Positions 7,634 through 16,760 of a stretch of DNA of 51,884 nt are shown one piece after another (within the stretch, counting starts at the first letter, position 1; each line of letters opens with the position of its first letter). Location of the stretch: the NCBI RefSeq assembly GCF_019249295.1, contig NZ_JAESDH010000029.1, forward strand, positions 1 to 51,884, given 5' to 3'. The DNA comes from Alteromonas antoniana (GTDB lineage: Bacteria; Pseudomonadota; Gammaproteobacteria; Enterobacterales; Alteromonadaceae). The notes below the pieces were generated by a model. The model was not told where the DNA came from and ran no database searches. It saw only the letters and a list, made by a program, of their open reading frames with translations. A program made the position numbers and the translations under genes.

Positions 7634-10600
7634 TCAGGCTCTGGTAAGGCCGTCTGCTTCCCCTGTTTTGTTGGCGCCTCGGTAACTGACTCTGAACAAT
7701 AAGCTGTACAACACCGGTACGGCAATTAATGTCAGTACCGTCGCGAATGCCAGCCCACCCATTATGGTTACTGCCATATCGGCAAAAAAGGCATCAAACA
7801 ACAGGGGGGCCATTCCCAAGATCGTGGTAACGGCAGCCAGCGCCACCGGGCGCAAGCGGCTAAGGGTGGCATCGACAATGGCATTTCTGATTGCACTGCC
7901 TTCTTCTATCTGAAGGTCAATCTCTTCAATCAGCACGATGGCGTTCTTGATCAGCATACCAAACAGGCTCAGGAAGCCCAGTAGCGACATGAAGCCAAAT
8001 GGCATGTCGGTGGCCAGTAGCCCGGTAACCACACCGACAATTGCCATCGGTACGACAAGCCAGATGATTAACGGCTGTCGTACATGACCAAACAGCAAGA
8101 CCGAAATGATGAACATGACTAAAAAGCCTGCGGGTAGTCCGGCGCCCAAGGCTTTTTGCGCGTCTGAAGCGCTCTCGAACTCGCCTCCCCATTTCAGCGC
8201 ATAACCAGGCGGAAGCGCAATGGCTTCAATTTGCGGGCGGATCCGGGACAGCGCATCAGCAGCAGTTTCATTCTCAGCAGGCTCTGCCATGACGGTTAGC
8301 GTTCGGATCCGTTCGCGGCGGTGGATACGTAATTCTTCAGATGTCGTATCAAGGCCGCCAGAAACCTGTGCAAAAGGTACATACTGGCGCTGCTGCGTGC
8401 TCCACACCTGACTGTTTCTGACTGCCTGCAACACGTCATCTTCAGGCTGCGCCATCTTGGCCAGAATGCCATAGGTGTAGTCGCCATCCTGAACTTCCCC
8501 CAATTCAAGACCTGAGCTGGCGTATTGGATTGTCTGGCTGAAGTCTGCATGCGTGACACCCGCAATCCCCGCATTGTAATTGTCGTACTGGGTATTGATG
8601 GCAATGCCTTTTTCCCGCCAGTTGTGACGGATGTCCTTTACCTTATTGTCTGCATGCATGACGGCAATGGCCTGGTTTGCCAGCGTTCTTAACGTAGTGG
8701 TATCAGGGCCTGAGAAGCGCGCCTCCAGCTTTGCTCCTGAACCCGGTCCAAACTGCATTCGCTCAATATAGAAGTTCGCATCAAGATCGATGCCTTCAAG
8801 TTCTGATGGCAGCACGTCGGTAAGTGCAGGAATATCTGATTTTTCGGCCACGCGCACCATCAGAAAGCCGTAATTTTCATTCGCACTTTTTGGTGCATAA
8901 GTCAGGGTAAAGCGATCGGCGCCCTGACCGATAAATGTGGTGACAGAGGTGACGCTCTTGTGATTAAGAATACGTTTTTCGGCCTCTTTGACAATGTTTT
9001 CCGTGGCCCTGATATCACGATCCTGTGGTCCCCAGTAGTGCACAAAAAACAGTGGCGCATTGGATGGCGGGAAGAAGCCTTGTTTCACCAAACCAAAGCT
9101 GCCGTAAGCAACAATAGTAATCAGCAACAACAGCCCGATGGTAAGCCAGCGAAAACGCAAAGCCTGATAAAGCAGTCCGACAAAGCGCTGCTGAAACCGC
9201 GACCTTTCAGCAGACGATGATGGCTTTATGCCGCGACGGTAGAAGTAAGCTCCAAGCACTGGCACCAGTGTAACGGCCAGGATCCAGCTTAGCAGCAACG
9301 ATACCAGCACAACGGCAAACAGCGAGTAAAGAAACTCGCCGGTGGCATCATCCGACAGCCCAATTCCTGAAAATGCCGCAATGCCAATTACCGTAGCCCC
9401 TAACAACGGCCATTGTGTGCGTCTTACAATAAAGCTGGCAGATTCCTTCGCGGTAGCGCCGGTGGCCATTCGTAACATCATGCCCTCGGCGACCACAATG
9501 GCATTGTCTACCAGCATCCCCATTGCAATGACCATTGCGCCCAGCGAGATACGCTGAAGCTGGATCCCCATCAGCCACATAATTAACACGGTGCCCATTA
9601 CGGTAATAAGCAACACACTGCCCACAACCACACCGGATCGCCATCCCATAAATACGCAAAGCGTCAGTGTTACCACTGCCACTGACATCACCAGGTTCAG
9701 AATAAACCCGTCTACAGACTCATCGACAATGCTGGCCTGATCGTAAATGGGGGTGAGGGTGATACCGACCGGTAGTTCCTGCAACAGTTGATCGACTTTG
9801 GCGTCAACCTTGTGGCCGACATCAACGATATTAACGTCTGACAGCGCAGAAACGGCCAGTGTGATAGCCTCGTGACCGTTATAGCGGATCCGCACAGGCT
9901 GAATATCGGCGGGCTCAAGTTTTAACGTTGCAATGTCTGCAATGCGCATTGAACGGTTGGTACCGGGCACCACCACTGAAATATTCGCGATTTCCTCAAG
10001 TTTATCCGGAGCTCGTTCCACGATCAGACGCACGCGCTTGTCATCAATACGTACGCGTCCACCGTTGAAGGGGCGCAGGTTGTCTTTAAACAGGTTAATG
10101 AGGTCGGGAAACGACAGTCCCAGGCCTGCAAGTTGATACGGATCGATATACGCGACTATCTGCTCTTCCTGCACACCGGTGACATTCACTTTCGCCACAC
10201 CTTCGGTGGTCAGTAGCTCGCGGCGGATGATCCGGGCAAATTCACGCATTTCCCGTGGCGTAAAATCGGGGGCACTTAAGGCATAATACAGACCATAAAC
10301 GTCACCGAAATCGTCGTAAACGCGCGGATTACCAGCGCCGGCCGGCAGCGACGGGGATACGTCACGCAAACGTTTGCGCAGCTCATCCCAGATTTGAGGA
10401 AGCTGTGAACCATCAAAATGACGTTTCACTTCTACCGTAATTTCAGAGCGACCGGGAGAGGAGACGGAAGAGAGCTTGTAAAGCTGGGGCATTTGCTGGA
10501 TGGCAATTTCCAGTCTTTCGGTCACTTCGTGTTCCACTTTTTCAGCGCTGGCACCAGGAAATCCGGTATACACTTTTACCTGTTTAATGGTGAAGGCGGG

Positions 10601-10711
10601 ATCTTCAAGGCGACCAATTTCTGTCAGCGCGATAACGCCACCGAAAAGCAAAATAAAAACCAGCAGCCAAACATTCACCGGCTTGGCAATAGCCTGACGA
10701 GCTATATCCAT
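7634..10711 (-). CDS. RND efflux permease (system 1)
   Basis: A 1025-residue inner-membrane proton antiporter of the AcrB superfamily that, with a periplasmic adaptor and an outer-membrane channel, expels amphiphilic compounds. Twelve membrane spans with two large periplasmic loops can be followed. The TM4 proton-relay motif reads VDNAIVV (D402-N403), so the second of the two Asp residues of AcrB (D407/D408) is Asn; the TM10 lysine is present in GMLIKNAIVL. This D-N form occurs in one RND subgroup. The gene begins 2 bases after the adaptor gene stops, so the two are one operon. No TolC-like gene is adjacent. The tetR gene upstream on the opposite strand probably regulates it. Confidence 0.92.
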   Translation of the reverse strand: MDIARQAIAKPVNVWLLVFILLFGGVIALTEIGRLEDPAFTIKQVKVYTGFPGASAEKVEHEVTERLEIAIQQMPQLYKLSSVSSPGRSEITVEVKRHFDGSQLPQIWDELRKRLRDVSPSLPAGAGNPRVYDDFGDVYGLYYALSAPDFTPREMREFARIIRRELLTTEGVAKVNVTGVQEEQIVAYIDPYQLAGLGLSFPDLINLFKDNLRPFNGGRVRIDDKRVRLIVERAPDKLEEIANISVVVPGTNRSMRIADIATLKLEPADIQPVRIRYNGHEAITLAVSALSDVNIVDVGHKVDAKVDQLLQELPVGITLTPIYDQASIVDESVDGFILNLVMSVAVVTLTLCVFMGWRSGVVVGSVLLITVMGTVLIMWLMGIQLQRISLGAMVIAMGMLVDNAIVVAEGMMLRMATGATAKESASFIVRRTQWPLLGATVIGIAAFSGIGLSDDATGEFLYSLFAVVLVSLLLSWILAVTLVPVLGAYFYRRGIKPSSSAERSRFQQRFVGLLYQALRFRWLTIGLLLLITIVAYGSFGLVKQGFFPPSNAPLFFVHYWGPQDRDIRATENIVKEAEKRILNHKSVTSVTTFIGQGADRFTLTYAPKSANENYGFLMVRVAEKSDIPALTDVLPSELEGIDLDANFYIERMQFGPGSGAKLEARFSGPDTTTLRTLANQAIAVMHADNKVKDIRHNWREKGIAINTQYDNYNAGIAGVTHADFSQTIQYASSGLELGEVQDGDYTYGILAKMAQPEDDVLQAVRNSQVWSTQQRQYVPFAQVSGGLDTTSEELRIHRRERIRTLTVMAEPAENETAADALSRIRPQIEAIALPPGYALKWGGEFESASDAQKALGAGLPAGFLVMFIISVLLFGHVRQPLIIWLVVPMAIVGVVTGLLATDMPFGFMSLLGFLSLFGMLIKNAIVLIEEIDLQIEEGSAIRNAIVDATLSRLRPVALAAVTTILGMAPLLFDAFFADMAVTIMGGLAFATVLTLIAVPVLYSLLFRVSYRGANKTGEADGLTRA

Positions 10712-10713
10712 GA

Positions 10714-11784
10714 TTACTCTCCCCGGTACGGCAGTACGACCATATCTTCCCGCATCTGCGAGGCGCCGGCGGCAACAACCTGCTGACCTGCAGCAAGATT
10801 GCTATGGATAACGGCCAGTTCATCCTGAACATGCACAACAGACACTGTCGCCGGGGTGACCTGATTGGTGGTGTCGTTGTAGACCCATACGGTAAAGCCG
10901 GCTTCTTTTGAGCCTATTAACGCTTTTACCGGCAGCACCAACGCATCGGAATAGGGCGTTCCGGCTAACTCCACTTTTACTACTGCCCGTGCTCCCGGCG
11001 TAACGTTCATACCCGGCTGGGGTTCCATGGCAAAAATAACTTCATAGGTTTGTGACACCGGATCCGGCTGGGTGCGATGCTCGACGTATTCAACGGTGTA
11101 CCACTGGTCTCTGGTGCTAGCCAGACTCGCGCGGGCACGTTTGATACCGCGGCCAATATTGGCTGTGAGTAATCGCTCAGGCACATTAATATTAAAATAT
11201 ACTTTCGATACATCCTGTAGCCTGGCGATAGGCTGACCGGCATTGACCACACTGTTGTTCTCGACAAGCCGTTCAGAAATCTGGGCATCGAATGGGGCGG
11301 TTAACTCGGTATAGCTGAGATCCTGCTGCGCGTTTTGTAGCTCAATTTCCGCCAGTTCAAATGCGGTTTTGGCGCTGTCCAGAGCGCTTTGCGAGACTAA
11401 ATCCTGATTAAACATACGTTGTATCCGGTCAAGTTCGCGGCGGGCCTGATCGCGACGCGTCTGCTGTTGTTCCACCGCACGCACGAAAGGCTGTCGATCG
11501 ATGGTGGCCAGCAGATGGCCTTTGCTCACATCACTACCTGGCACAATGTCCATCTGTACAAGTCGGCCTGACACTTCAAAGCTGAGATCCACGGTTTTGA
11601 CCGCGCTTACCATTGCCGGAAACGTAAATTCATCGAATGCAGGCACGGGGGCAACCGTGGCCAGTTTCACATAGCGGGGGGCAGGCTGACTGGCAGCGTT
11701 TTCTTCAGGCTTTTCGGAGCAACCGGTTATCAAAAGTGAAGTGAGCAGCATACCGATAATGGGCAATTTACAGACAGGGGACAT
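10714..11784 (-). CDS. RND periplasmic adaptor lipoprotein (system 1)
   Basis: A 356-residue membrane-fusion protein. The N-terminus carries a lipoprotein signal with LITGC (Cys near 22). The order is barrel-sandwich half, alpha-helical hairpin (about 95-160, rich in Q, R, E and A), second barrel half, beta-barrel and membrane-proximal domain, as in AcrA/MexA. The first gene of the operon with the permease at 7634-10711. The promoter must lie in the 160-base region shared with the divergent tetR. Confidence 0.9.
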   Translation of the reverse strand: MSPVCKLPIIGMLLTSLLITGCSEKPEENAASQPAPRYVKLATVAPVPAFDEFTFPAMVSAVKTVDLSFEVSGRLVQMDIVPGSDVSKGHLLATIDRQPFVRAVEQQQTRRDQARRELDRIQRMFNQDLVSQSALDSAKTAFELAEIELQNAQQDLSYTELTAPFDAQISERLVENNSVVNAGQPIARLQDVSKVYFNINVPERLLTANIGRGIKRARASLASTRDQWYTVEYVEHRTQPDPVSQTYEVIFAMEPQPGMNVTPGARAVVKVELAGTPYSDALVLPVKALIGSKEAGFTVWVYNDTTNQVTPATVSVVHVQDELAVIHSNLAAGQQVVAAGASQMREDMVVLPYRGE

Positions 11785-11846
11785 GAATACTCTCTTTCCG
11801 GGTTAGTGCTGACAATGAGTATAGCGACATCTCATCAGACAAGATC

Positions 11847-11896
11847 AAAGTAAACTATGCAGTGCATTTTAGTGACGCGTCGTTGAAAAGTAAACT
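11847..11896. promoter_or_regulatory. Candidate TetR operator region
   Basis: Two identical AAAGTAAACT motifs occur at 11847-11856 and 11887-11896, exactly 40 bases apart (about four helical turns). Between them is the small palindrome ATGCAGTGCAT. The site lies in the divergent promoter region of the efflux operon and tetR, where autoregulatory operators of this family usually sit. Confidence 0.4.
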
Positions 11897-11944
11897 GCTG
11901 AGTGTAAAATAAGGGTTTTGACATCACACAGGATTTCATCCTCT

Positions 11945-12556
11945 ATGAAAGCGGCAACGCGTACGCGCAGCGATGTAAAGCGGGCAGCCATCATTCAGGC
12001 AGCGAAAGACGCCTTTCAGGAATATGGGGTTAATGCCACCAGTATGGACAAGCTGGCTGAGCTGGCTAAGGTGTCAAAAAGAACGGTATATAATCACTTT
12101 AATGCCAAAGAAGAGCTGGTAATGCATCTGATCAAGGAACTGTGGCATAAAACCATGACCAGTATTGACGTGCGCTACGACGCTGACAGAGCGTTACATC
12201 CACAACTGGCAACGCTGCTTCGTACCGAGGTGGAACTGATTACCGGAAACGAATATCTCGAACTGGCGCGTGTGGCCTTTGGCTACTTCTTCTATAACCC
12301 AGATAAATTGAAAGACGAAATATCCCAACTCACTGCGCAGGAAACGGTGCTACACCGCTGGTTGGTTGCAGCTCAGAAAGACGGGCGTCTGCAGTTTGAC
12401 GATCTCGATTTTGTAGTGAAAGAGATATCCAGCCTCCTGAAAGGGCATTGTTTTTGGCCACAATTACTAAAAATTGAGCCGCCACTGAGCAATAGCATGA
12501 AACAAAAGGTCGTGGAAAATACTGCGGCGATGTGTCTGAGTCGTTACGCCGTGTAG
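11945..12556 (+). CDS. TetR/AcrR-family transcriptional regulator
   Basis: A 203-residue repressor-type protein. The N-terminal helix-turn-helix is clear (MDKLAELAKVSKRTVYNHF) with a preceding AAKDAFQEYG helix; the rest is the variable ligand-binding domain. It is divergent from the RND operon 1, the standard arrangement for AcrR-like control by pump substrates. The reading frame is open to a TTG at 11918, but that TTG has no usable ribosome site; ATG 11945 follows AGGA at 11930-11933 with a rather long spacing and is preferred. Confidence 0.88.
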   Translation: MKAATRTRSDVKRAAIIQAAKDAFQEYGVNATSMDKLAELAKVSKRTVYNHFNAKEELVMHLIKELWHKTMTSIDVRYDADRALHPQLATLLRTEVELITGNEYLELARVAFGYFFYNPDKLKDEISQLTAQETVLHRWLVAAQKDGRLQFDDLDFVVKEISSLLKGHCFWPQLLKIEPPLSNSMKQKVVENTAAMCLSRYAV

Positions 12557-12623
12557 ATAAGGCGGCCAGAGTCGGCAGGGGGCAAGTCGGTTTATAGACG
12601 TCTTAGGCGTTATGGTTGGTTAA

Positions 12624-12675
12624 ACAGGGCACTGGCATCAGCGTTGACTGAAACCTGTATTGCCCTGTGGTTTTT
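12624..12675 (+). terminator. Possible terminator downstream of tetR
   Basis: ACAGGGCA (12624-12631) can pair with TGCCCTGT (12661-12668), followed by GG and five T. The loop is long (29 bases) and internally structured, so the call is moderate. Confidence 0.4.
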
Positions 12676-12697
12676 ATAGCGAAGGAAGTGGGCCGCC

Positions 12698-13183
12698 TCA
12701 GGAAGACGCAAACTGAGTGAGGGCCTCACCGTCCAGCCGGTAACCCACCCATTCGCTTTTCGGCTTAGCACCCAGCGACTCGTAAAATTCAATCGCTGGT
12801 GTATTCCAGTCCAGCACACTCCACTCAAAACGCCCGCAGTCGTTATCTACCGCGTGACGGGCCAGCGCTTTCAGAAGTGCTTTACCCAGACCTTTGCCAC
12901 GGTAATCCGGAGAAACATACAAATCTTCAAGATAAAGACCGTTTTTACCCTGCCAGGTTGAGTAATTATAAAAGTACACCGCAAACCCGGCAGGAGCGCC
13001 GTCATGCTCACACATCAGGCAATGCGCCGTCGCGCCCTCGCCGAATAAGGTGCGGGCAATATCTGCTTCCGTAGACTCTACCTCGTGCTCGGCTTTTTCG
13101 TAAATTGCCAGTTCTGTGATAAAGGCGAGGATCTGAGCGCAGTCATCAATGGTTGCGGGACGAATAGTTGTAGATTGTGTCAT
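12698..13183 (-). CDS. GNAT N-acetyltransferase, diamine-acetyltransferase-like
   Basis: A 161-residue GNAT enzyme. The acetyl-CoA motif is DYRGKGLGKALL (R/Q-x-x-G-x-G/A) after the beta-4 strand YLEDLYVSPDYR, and the C-terminal NTPAIEFYESLGA motif is typical. The pattern YEKAEHEV near the N-terminus and LYLEDL.V match the spermidine/spermine acetyltransferase-like branch, so a polyamine, amino acid or thialysine substrate is likely but not shown. AGGAG lies nine bases before the ATG. It shares no operon with its neighbours. Confidence 0.85.
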   Translation of the reverse strand: MTQSTTIRPATIDDCAQILAFITELAIYEKAEHEVESTEADIARTLFGEGATAHCLMCEHDGAPAGFAVYFYNYSTWQGKNGLYLEDLYVSPDYRGKGLGKALLKALARHAVDNDCGRFEWSVLDWNTPAIEFYESLGAKPKSEWVGYRLDGEALTQFASS

Positions 13184-13291
13184 TGGGTATGCTCCTGAAA
13201 TTGGGGTGCGGTATGTTTTGGTACTTTTGTTGTATCCGCAGCGTGGGGTAGTCAGGGTATTTGCCTGTTAACTACCAGACTGATTGTTATA

Positions 13292-13402
13292 TTACCTGCG
13301 AGTTTGTGTATAACCTTTTGTCAAATTGCCCAGGTCTTGCGCAGACACGCCGCGATGACGGCGCTTTTTGAGGCTGTCTTTCACGCCTTTTTTCTCTGCC
13401 AT
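13292..13402 (-). CDS. Possible small basic protein, 36 residues
   Basis: A short frame from ATG 13402 encodes a Lys/Arg-rich peptide (starts MAEKKGVKDSLKKRRHRG, ends TKGYTQTRR). It lies after the terminator of the RND system 2 and has no clear Shine-Dalgarno sequence; the ATG follows a small GTCTG/CAGAC stem. The composition looks protein-like (ribosome- or nucleic-acid-binding in style) but I do not recognise it. It may equally be a chance frame. Confidence 0.3.
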   Translation of the reverse strand: MAEKKGVKDSLKKRRHRGVSAQDLGNLTKGYTQTRR

Positions 13403-13452
13403 AGACGTCTGGCAGACTAAAAATATGCCGGGTATATAAGGGAAAGCATAAC

Positions 13453-13477
13453 AAAAAAGACCGGCTGATGCCGGTCT
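13453..13477 (-). terminator. Rho-independent terminator of RND operon 2
   Basis: On the minus strand AGACCGGC pairs with GCCGGTCT around ATCA, followed by six T (plus-strand A-run at 13453-13458). Confidence 0.8.
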
Positions 13478-13547
13478 GGTAAGAGGAAGTGATTGGGAAA
13501 TCCGATAACCTGTTGTTGTAACGGCTGACACCGTGCTTGGTAAGGTT

Positions 13548-13582
13548 CATTTACCTGCCACGCTCAGCGTGGCAGGTAAATG
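13548..13582. repeat. Near-perfect 17-base palindrome just after RND permease 2
   Basis: The arms 13548-13564 and 13566-13582 are exact reverse complements with one base between them (CATTTACCTGCC... and ...GGCAGGTAAATG). The hairpin starts two bases after the permease stop codon and has no T-run; a true terminator follows about 70 bases later. It probably protects the mRNA 3' end or slows RNase. Confidence 0.7.
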
Positions 13583-13584
13583 GC

Positions 13585-16500
13585 TTATTTCTGTGGCGGC
13601 GATGATAACGGGTCGTTTTCCGGTAATGGCTGGTTGCGCTCACGACGCTGGCGAATTTTACCGCCCATCCAGCGAAACGGTGCCCCCATGTCTATCAGTA
13701 TCAGATAGAGGCACGGTACCAGGATAAGCGTTACCAGCGTGGCATAAAGTACAGCGAAGCCCAGCGCTACAGCCATCGGGATAACAAACGCTGCCTGTAA
13801 GCTGGTCTCAAACATAATTGGCAGCACGCCTGCAAATGTCGTGATGGAGGTCAACGTAATTGCCCTGAAGCGCGCAGCTCCGGCCTCTGAAACCGCCTCA
13901 CGAATAGAGTATCCCTGCGCGCGACGCTGATTGACATAATCCGTCATTACCAGCGAGTCGTTAATCACCACCCCTGCTGCTGCAATCAGACCGAATGTCG
14001 ACATCATGCTTAAATCCAGATCCATCAGGAAATGGCCCCAGATAGCGCCGGTCAGACTGAAAGGGATAACCGACATAATAATCAGCGGTTGTCCGTAGCT
14101 TTTCAGCGGCACAGCCAGCAGGATATACACCATGATCATCGCTGCCAGGAAGAACAGCATTTGCTCATTTTGCTGCGCCTGTTGCTCTTCAATGTCACCG
14201 CCCAGCTCGGTCATTACCGACGGGAACTCTTCTTTTAACTGAGGAAGCAGCTTTTCGCGTATCTGAGATACCACTTCATTCGGCTCTACGACTTCTTCGT
14301 CAATGTTGCCCCATACGTAAACACTGCGGTAGCCACCCTCACGACGGATATAGCTGATACCCGGGCGCTCTTCCAGCTGCACCACGTCACCCAGCATGAC
14401 CTCCCGGCCGGAAGGCGTAGTGATCACGGTATATTTAAGGTCAGCGAAGCGCTCGCGGGTCAGTTCCGGATAACGCACCATCACTTTGACCTCTTCGCCG
14501 TTACGGATCACACGCTGCGCTTCACCACCATAGAAGCTGGCGCCTACCTGACCGGCAATGTTTGACAGCGTGAGGTCAAGATCATATGCCACCGGTAACA
14601 GCGTCATCTGCACTTCTTTGCTGGCCGGATCAATGGTAGAGCTGATATCAAACAGGCCATCCTGCTGCTGAAGCATCTCGATGAACTTCAGGCCAGCAGC
14701 ATTCAGGGTATCGATATCGGGACCAAATAAGAGGTAACCAAACTCACCGCCGTCACCACCACCGTTGACGTCATCCTGAACGGTGAAAGACTTCATTCCC
14801 GGAATTTCAGGAATGGCTTCACGCCAGCGACGGGCAAGTTCGAAGGTGTTAAACGGACGCTCGTCTTCGTGGATCAGAGGGGTCATGATACGACCTTCAG
14901 TGCGGCTTTCATTGAAGGCCAGCAGATCCCGCACCATGCCTGTACCGTGCTCGCGTTCAATTTCCTTATCTACCTGCATTATCGTTTGTTCGATGATCTG
15001 CAGCGCGCGGATTGTCGCCATATCTGAGACGTTTTCATTCATCTCAATATTGACACTGGGGAAGTCATGCGGAACTTTTGGGTTCGGCACCATGCGTACG
15101 TAATTGGCTGAGATAAGTCCCCAACTAATCATCAGCATCGCTACGAACATGATCAGCACTGCCCAGCGCCATTCCAGCGCCTTTTCTACGGTACGTTGAT
15201 AAGGGCCTTTAATAAAACCCTGAAACTTATTATTAAACTTGGCGCGCCAGCTATTCGGTTTTACGGGTGAAAACCGGGTATGTGCGATGTGTGCCGGGAG
15301 GATCAGTTTTGACTCAATTAGTGAGAAAAACAGACACAAAATAACCACGACAGCGATGTTGTAGAAGAAAGCACCATCCGGACCGCTACTTAGCGTGAAA
15401 GGCGCGAAAACAGCAATCGTCGTAAGTACGCCGAACGTCGCCGGGGTGGCTACCCGTTTCGCGCCGCGGATGACATTGTCTACGCCACCGCCTTTACTCT
15501 CTATTTCGGTGTAGGCGCTTTCTCCTATGACGATGGCATCGTCCACCACAATACCCAGTACCATGATAAAGGCGAACAGCGAGAGAATATTAATACTGAT
15601 CCCAAACAGGGGCATCATCATCACCGCACCAAGGAAACAAATTGGCAGGCCCAGCATTACCCAGAAAGCCAGCCTGAAGCGCAGGAACAGCGTTAGCATC
15701 AACGCCACCAGAATGGAGCCCTGAAACAGGTTGGATAACATCATGTTCAGTCTCGCATCGAGGTAGTAGGTCATATCGACCAGGATCTCAAGGCTGACCC
15801 CTTCAGGAAGTTCCTTGTTCTTCTGTTCGATATAGGCTTTTACCGTCTCGGCAACCGGCATGATATTCTGATGCTTGGTGCCTTTTACCGCGATAAACAT
15901 GGCATTTTTGCCGCTGTACTTGAAGTATCGTTCGCCTTCAACAAAGCCGTCGCGGATATCAGCAACATCAGACAGCAACACACGCGAGCCATTTTCGCCT
16001 ATCTTCACGGGTATACTGGCAAACTCGCGACCATCGTAATACTGGTTCTCAACACGCACTGAGATAATGCCGGATTCAGTACGTAACTGACCTGCAGACA
16101 TATTTGCAGAGTAGGAACGGATAGCGCTGGCAACATCGTTGATGCTAAGACCATAACGTCGCAACATTTCCGGCTTTATTTCAATCGCAATTTCATCATC
16201 TGGCACGGCCAGCTGCACCAGCGAAATATTGCCCAGATGAAGCAGTTCATCTTCCACTTCTTTTGCCAGTACTTTTAGCTCACTCAGAGGCAGATCGCCC
16301 ACAATCGGCATTTCGATAATCTGTTGCTGGAATTCCGCCTGTGAGATGTTTACCGGCTCCATACCGGCAGGGAAGGTGGCAATGCCGTCAACCCGCAGTT
16401 TTACTTTGTCGAGGACATCGGTCAGCTCTTCACCCTGTTCGATTTCCAGGCTGATGCGACCATAGTTGCGAAATGCCCGGGAAACACTCTGCTTAATTTC

Positions 16501-16749
16501 AGAAACGTCTTTAAGGGACTCTTCGATTTTTATCAGGATACTTTCTTCAATCTCCTGGGGGGATGCGCCAGGATATTGGGCTGAAATATTGATGTAGTTG
16601 AACTCGATGTTTGGGAACATCTGGCGCTGAATCGTGTTGTAACCAGCAATACCCATAATGATGACAAAAATCATCAGCAGGTTAGCAGCAACAGAATTCC
16701 GCGCAAACCAGGCAATTATGCCTTTGTGCGTGTCATAAGATTCCTTCAT
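13585..16749 (-). CDS. RND efflux permease (system 2)
   Basis: A 1054-residue AcrB-superfamily permease of a different branch from system 1. TM4 carries both relay acids (GIVVDDAIVIGES, D403-D404), but the TM10 motif reads AAGVVINDSLVM, with Asn where AcrB has Lys940. It starts 11 bases after the adaptor stop with a good AGGAG, so the two are cotranscribed. It ends at a very strong hairpin and then a terminator. No outer-membrane channel is encoded nearby, so it must share a TolC elsewhere. Substrates unknown. Confidence 0.92.
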   Translation of the reverse strand: MKESYDTHKGIIAWFARNSVAANLLMIFVIIMGIAGYNTIQRQMFPNIEFNYINISAQYPGASPQEIEESILIKIEESLKDVSEIKQSVSRAFRNYGRISLEIEQGEELTDVLDKVKLRVDGIATFPAGMEPVNISQAEFQQQIIEMPIVGDLPLSELKVLAKEVEDELLHLGNISLVQLAVPDDEIAIEIKPEMLRRYGLSINDVASAIRSYSANMSAGQLRTESGIISVRVENQYYDGREFASIPVKIGENGSRVLLSDVADIRDGFVEGERYFKYSGKNAMFIAVKGTKHQNIMPVAETVKAYIEQKNKELPEGVSLEILVDMTYYLDARLNMMLSNLFQGSILVALMLTLFLRFRLAFWVMLGLPICFLGAVMMMPLFGISINILSLFAFIMVLGIVVDDAIVIGESAYTEIESKGGGVDNVIRGAKRVATPATFGVLTTIAVFAPFTLSSGPDGAFFYNIAVVVILCLFFSLIESKLILPAHIAHTRFSPVKPNSWRAKFNNKFQGFIKGPYQRTVEKALEWRWAVLIMFVAMLMISWGLISANYVRMVPNPKVPHDFPSVNIEMNENVSDMATIRALQIIEQTIMQVDKEIEREHGTGMVRDLLAFNESRTEGRIMTPLIHEDERPFNTFELARRWREAIPEIPGMKSFTVQDDVNGGGDGGEFGYLLFGPDIDTLNAAGLKFIEMLQQQDGLFDISSTIDPASKEVQMTLLPVAYDLDLTLSNIAGQVGASFYGGEAQRVIRNGEEVKVMVRYPELTRERFADLKYTVITTPSGREVMLGDVVQLEERPGISYIRREGGYRSVYVWGNIDEEVVEPNEVVSQIREKLLPQLKEEFPSVMTELGGDIEEQQAQQNEQMLFFLAAMIMVYILLAVPLKSYGQPLIIMSVIPFSLTGAIWGHFLMDLDLSMMSTFGLIAAAGVVINDSLVMTDYVNQRRAQGYSIREAVSEAGAARFRAITLTSITTFAGVLPIMFETSLQAAFVIPMAVALGFAVLYATLVTLILVPCLYLILIDMGAPFRWMGGKIRQRRERNQPLPENDPLSSPPQK

Positions 16750-16760
16750 GGGAACTCCTG

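Noticed and set aside
11918..11923. TTGACA as -35 of tetR, or TTG 11918 as its start
   Set aside because: No matching -10 at 17 bases, the transcript would begin after ATG 11945, and the ribosome-site spacing to TTG is too short.
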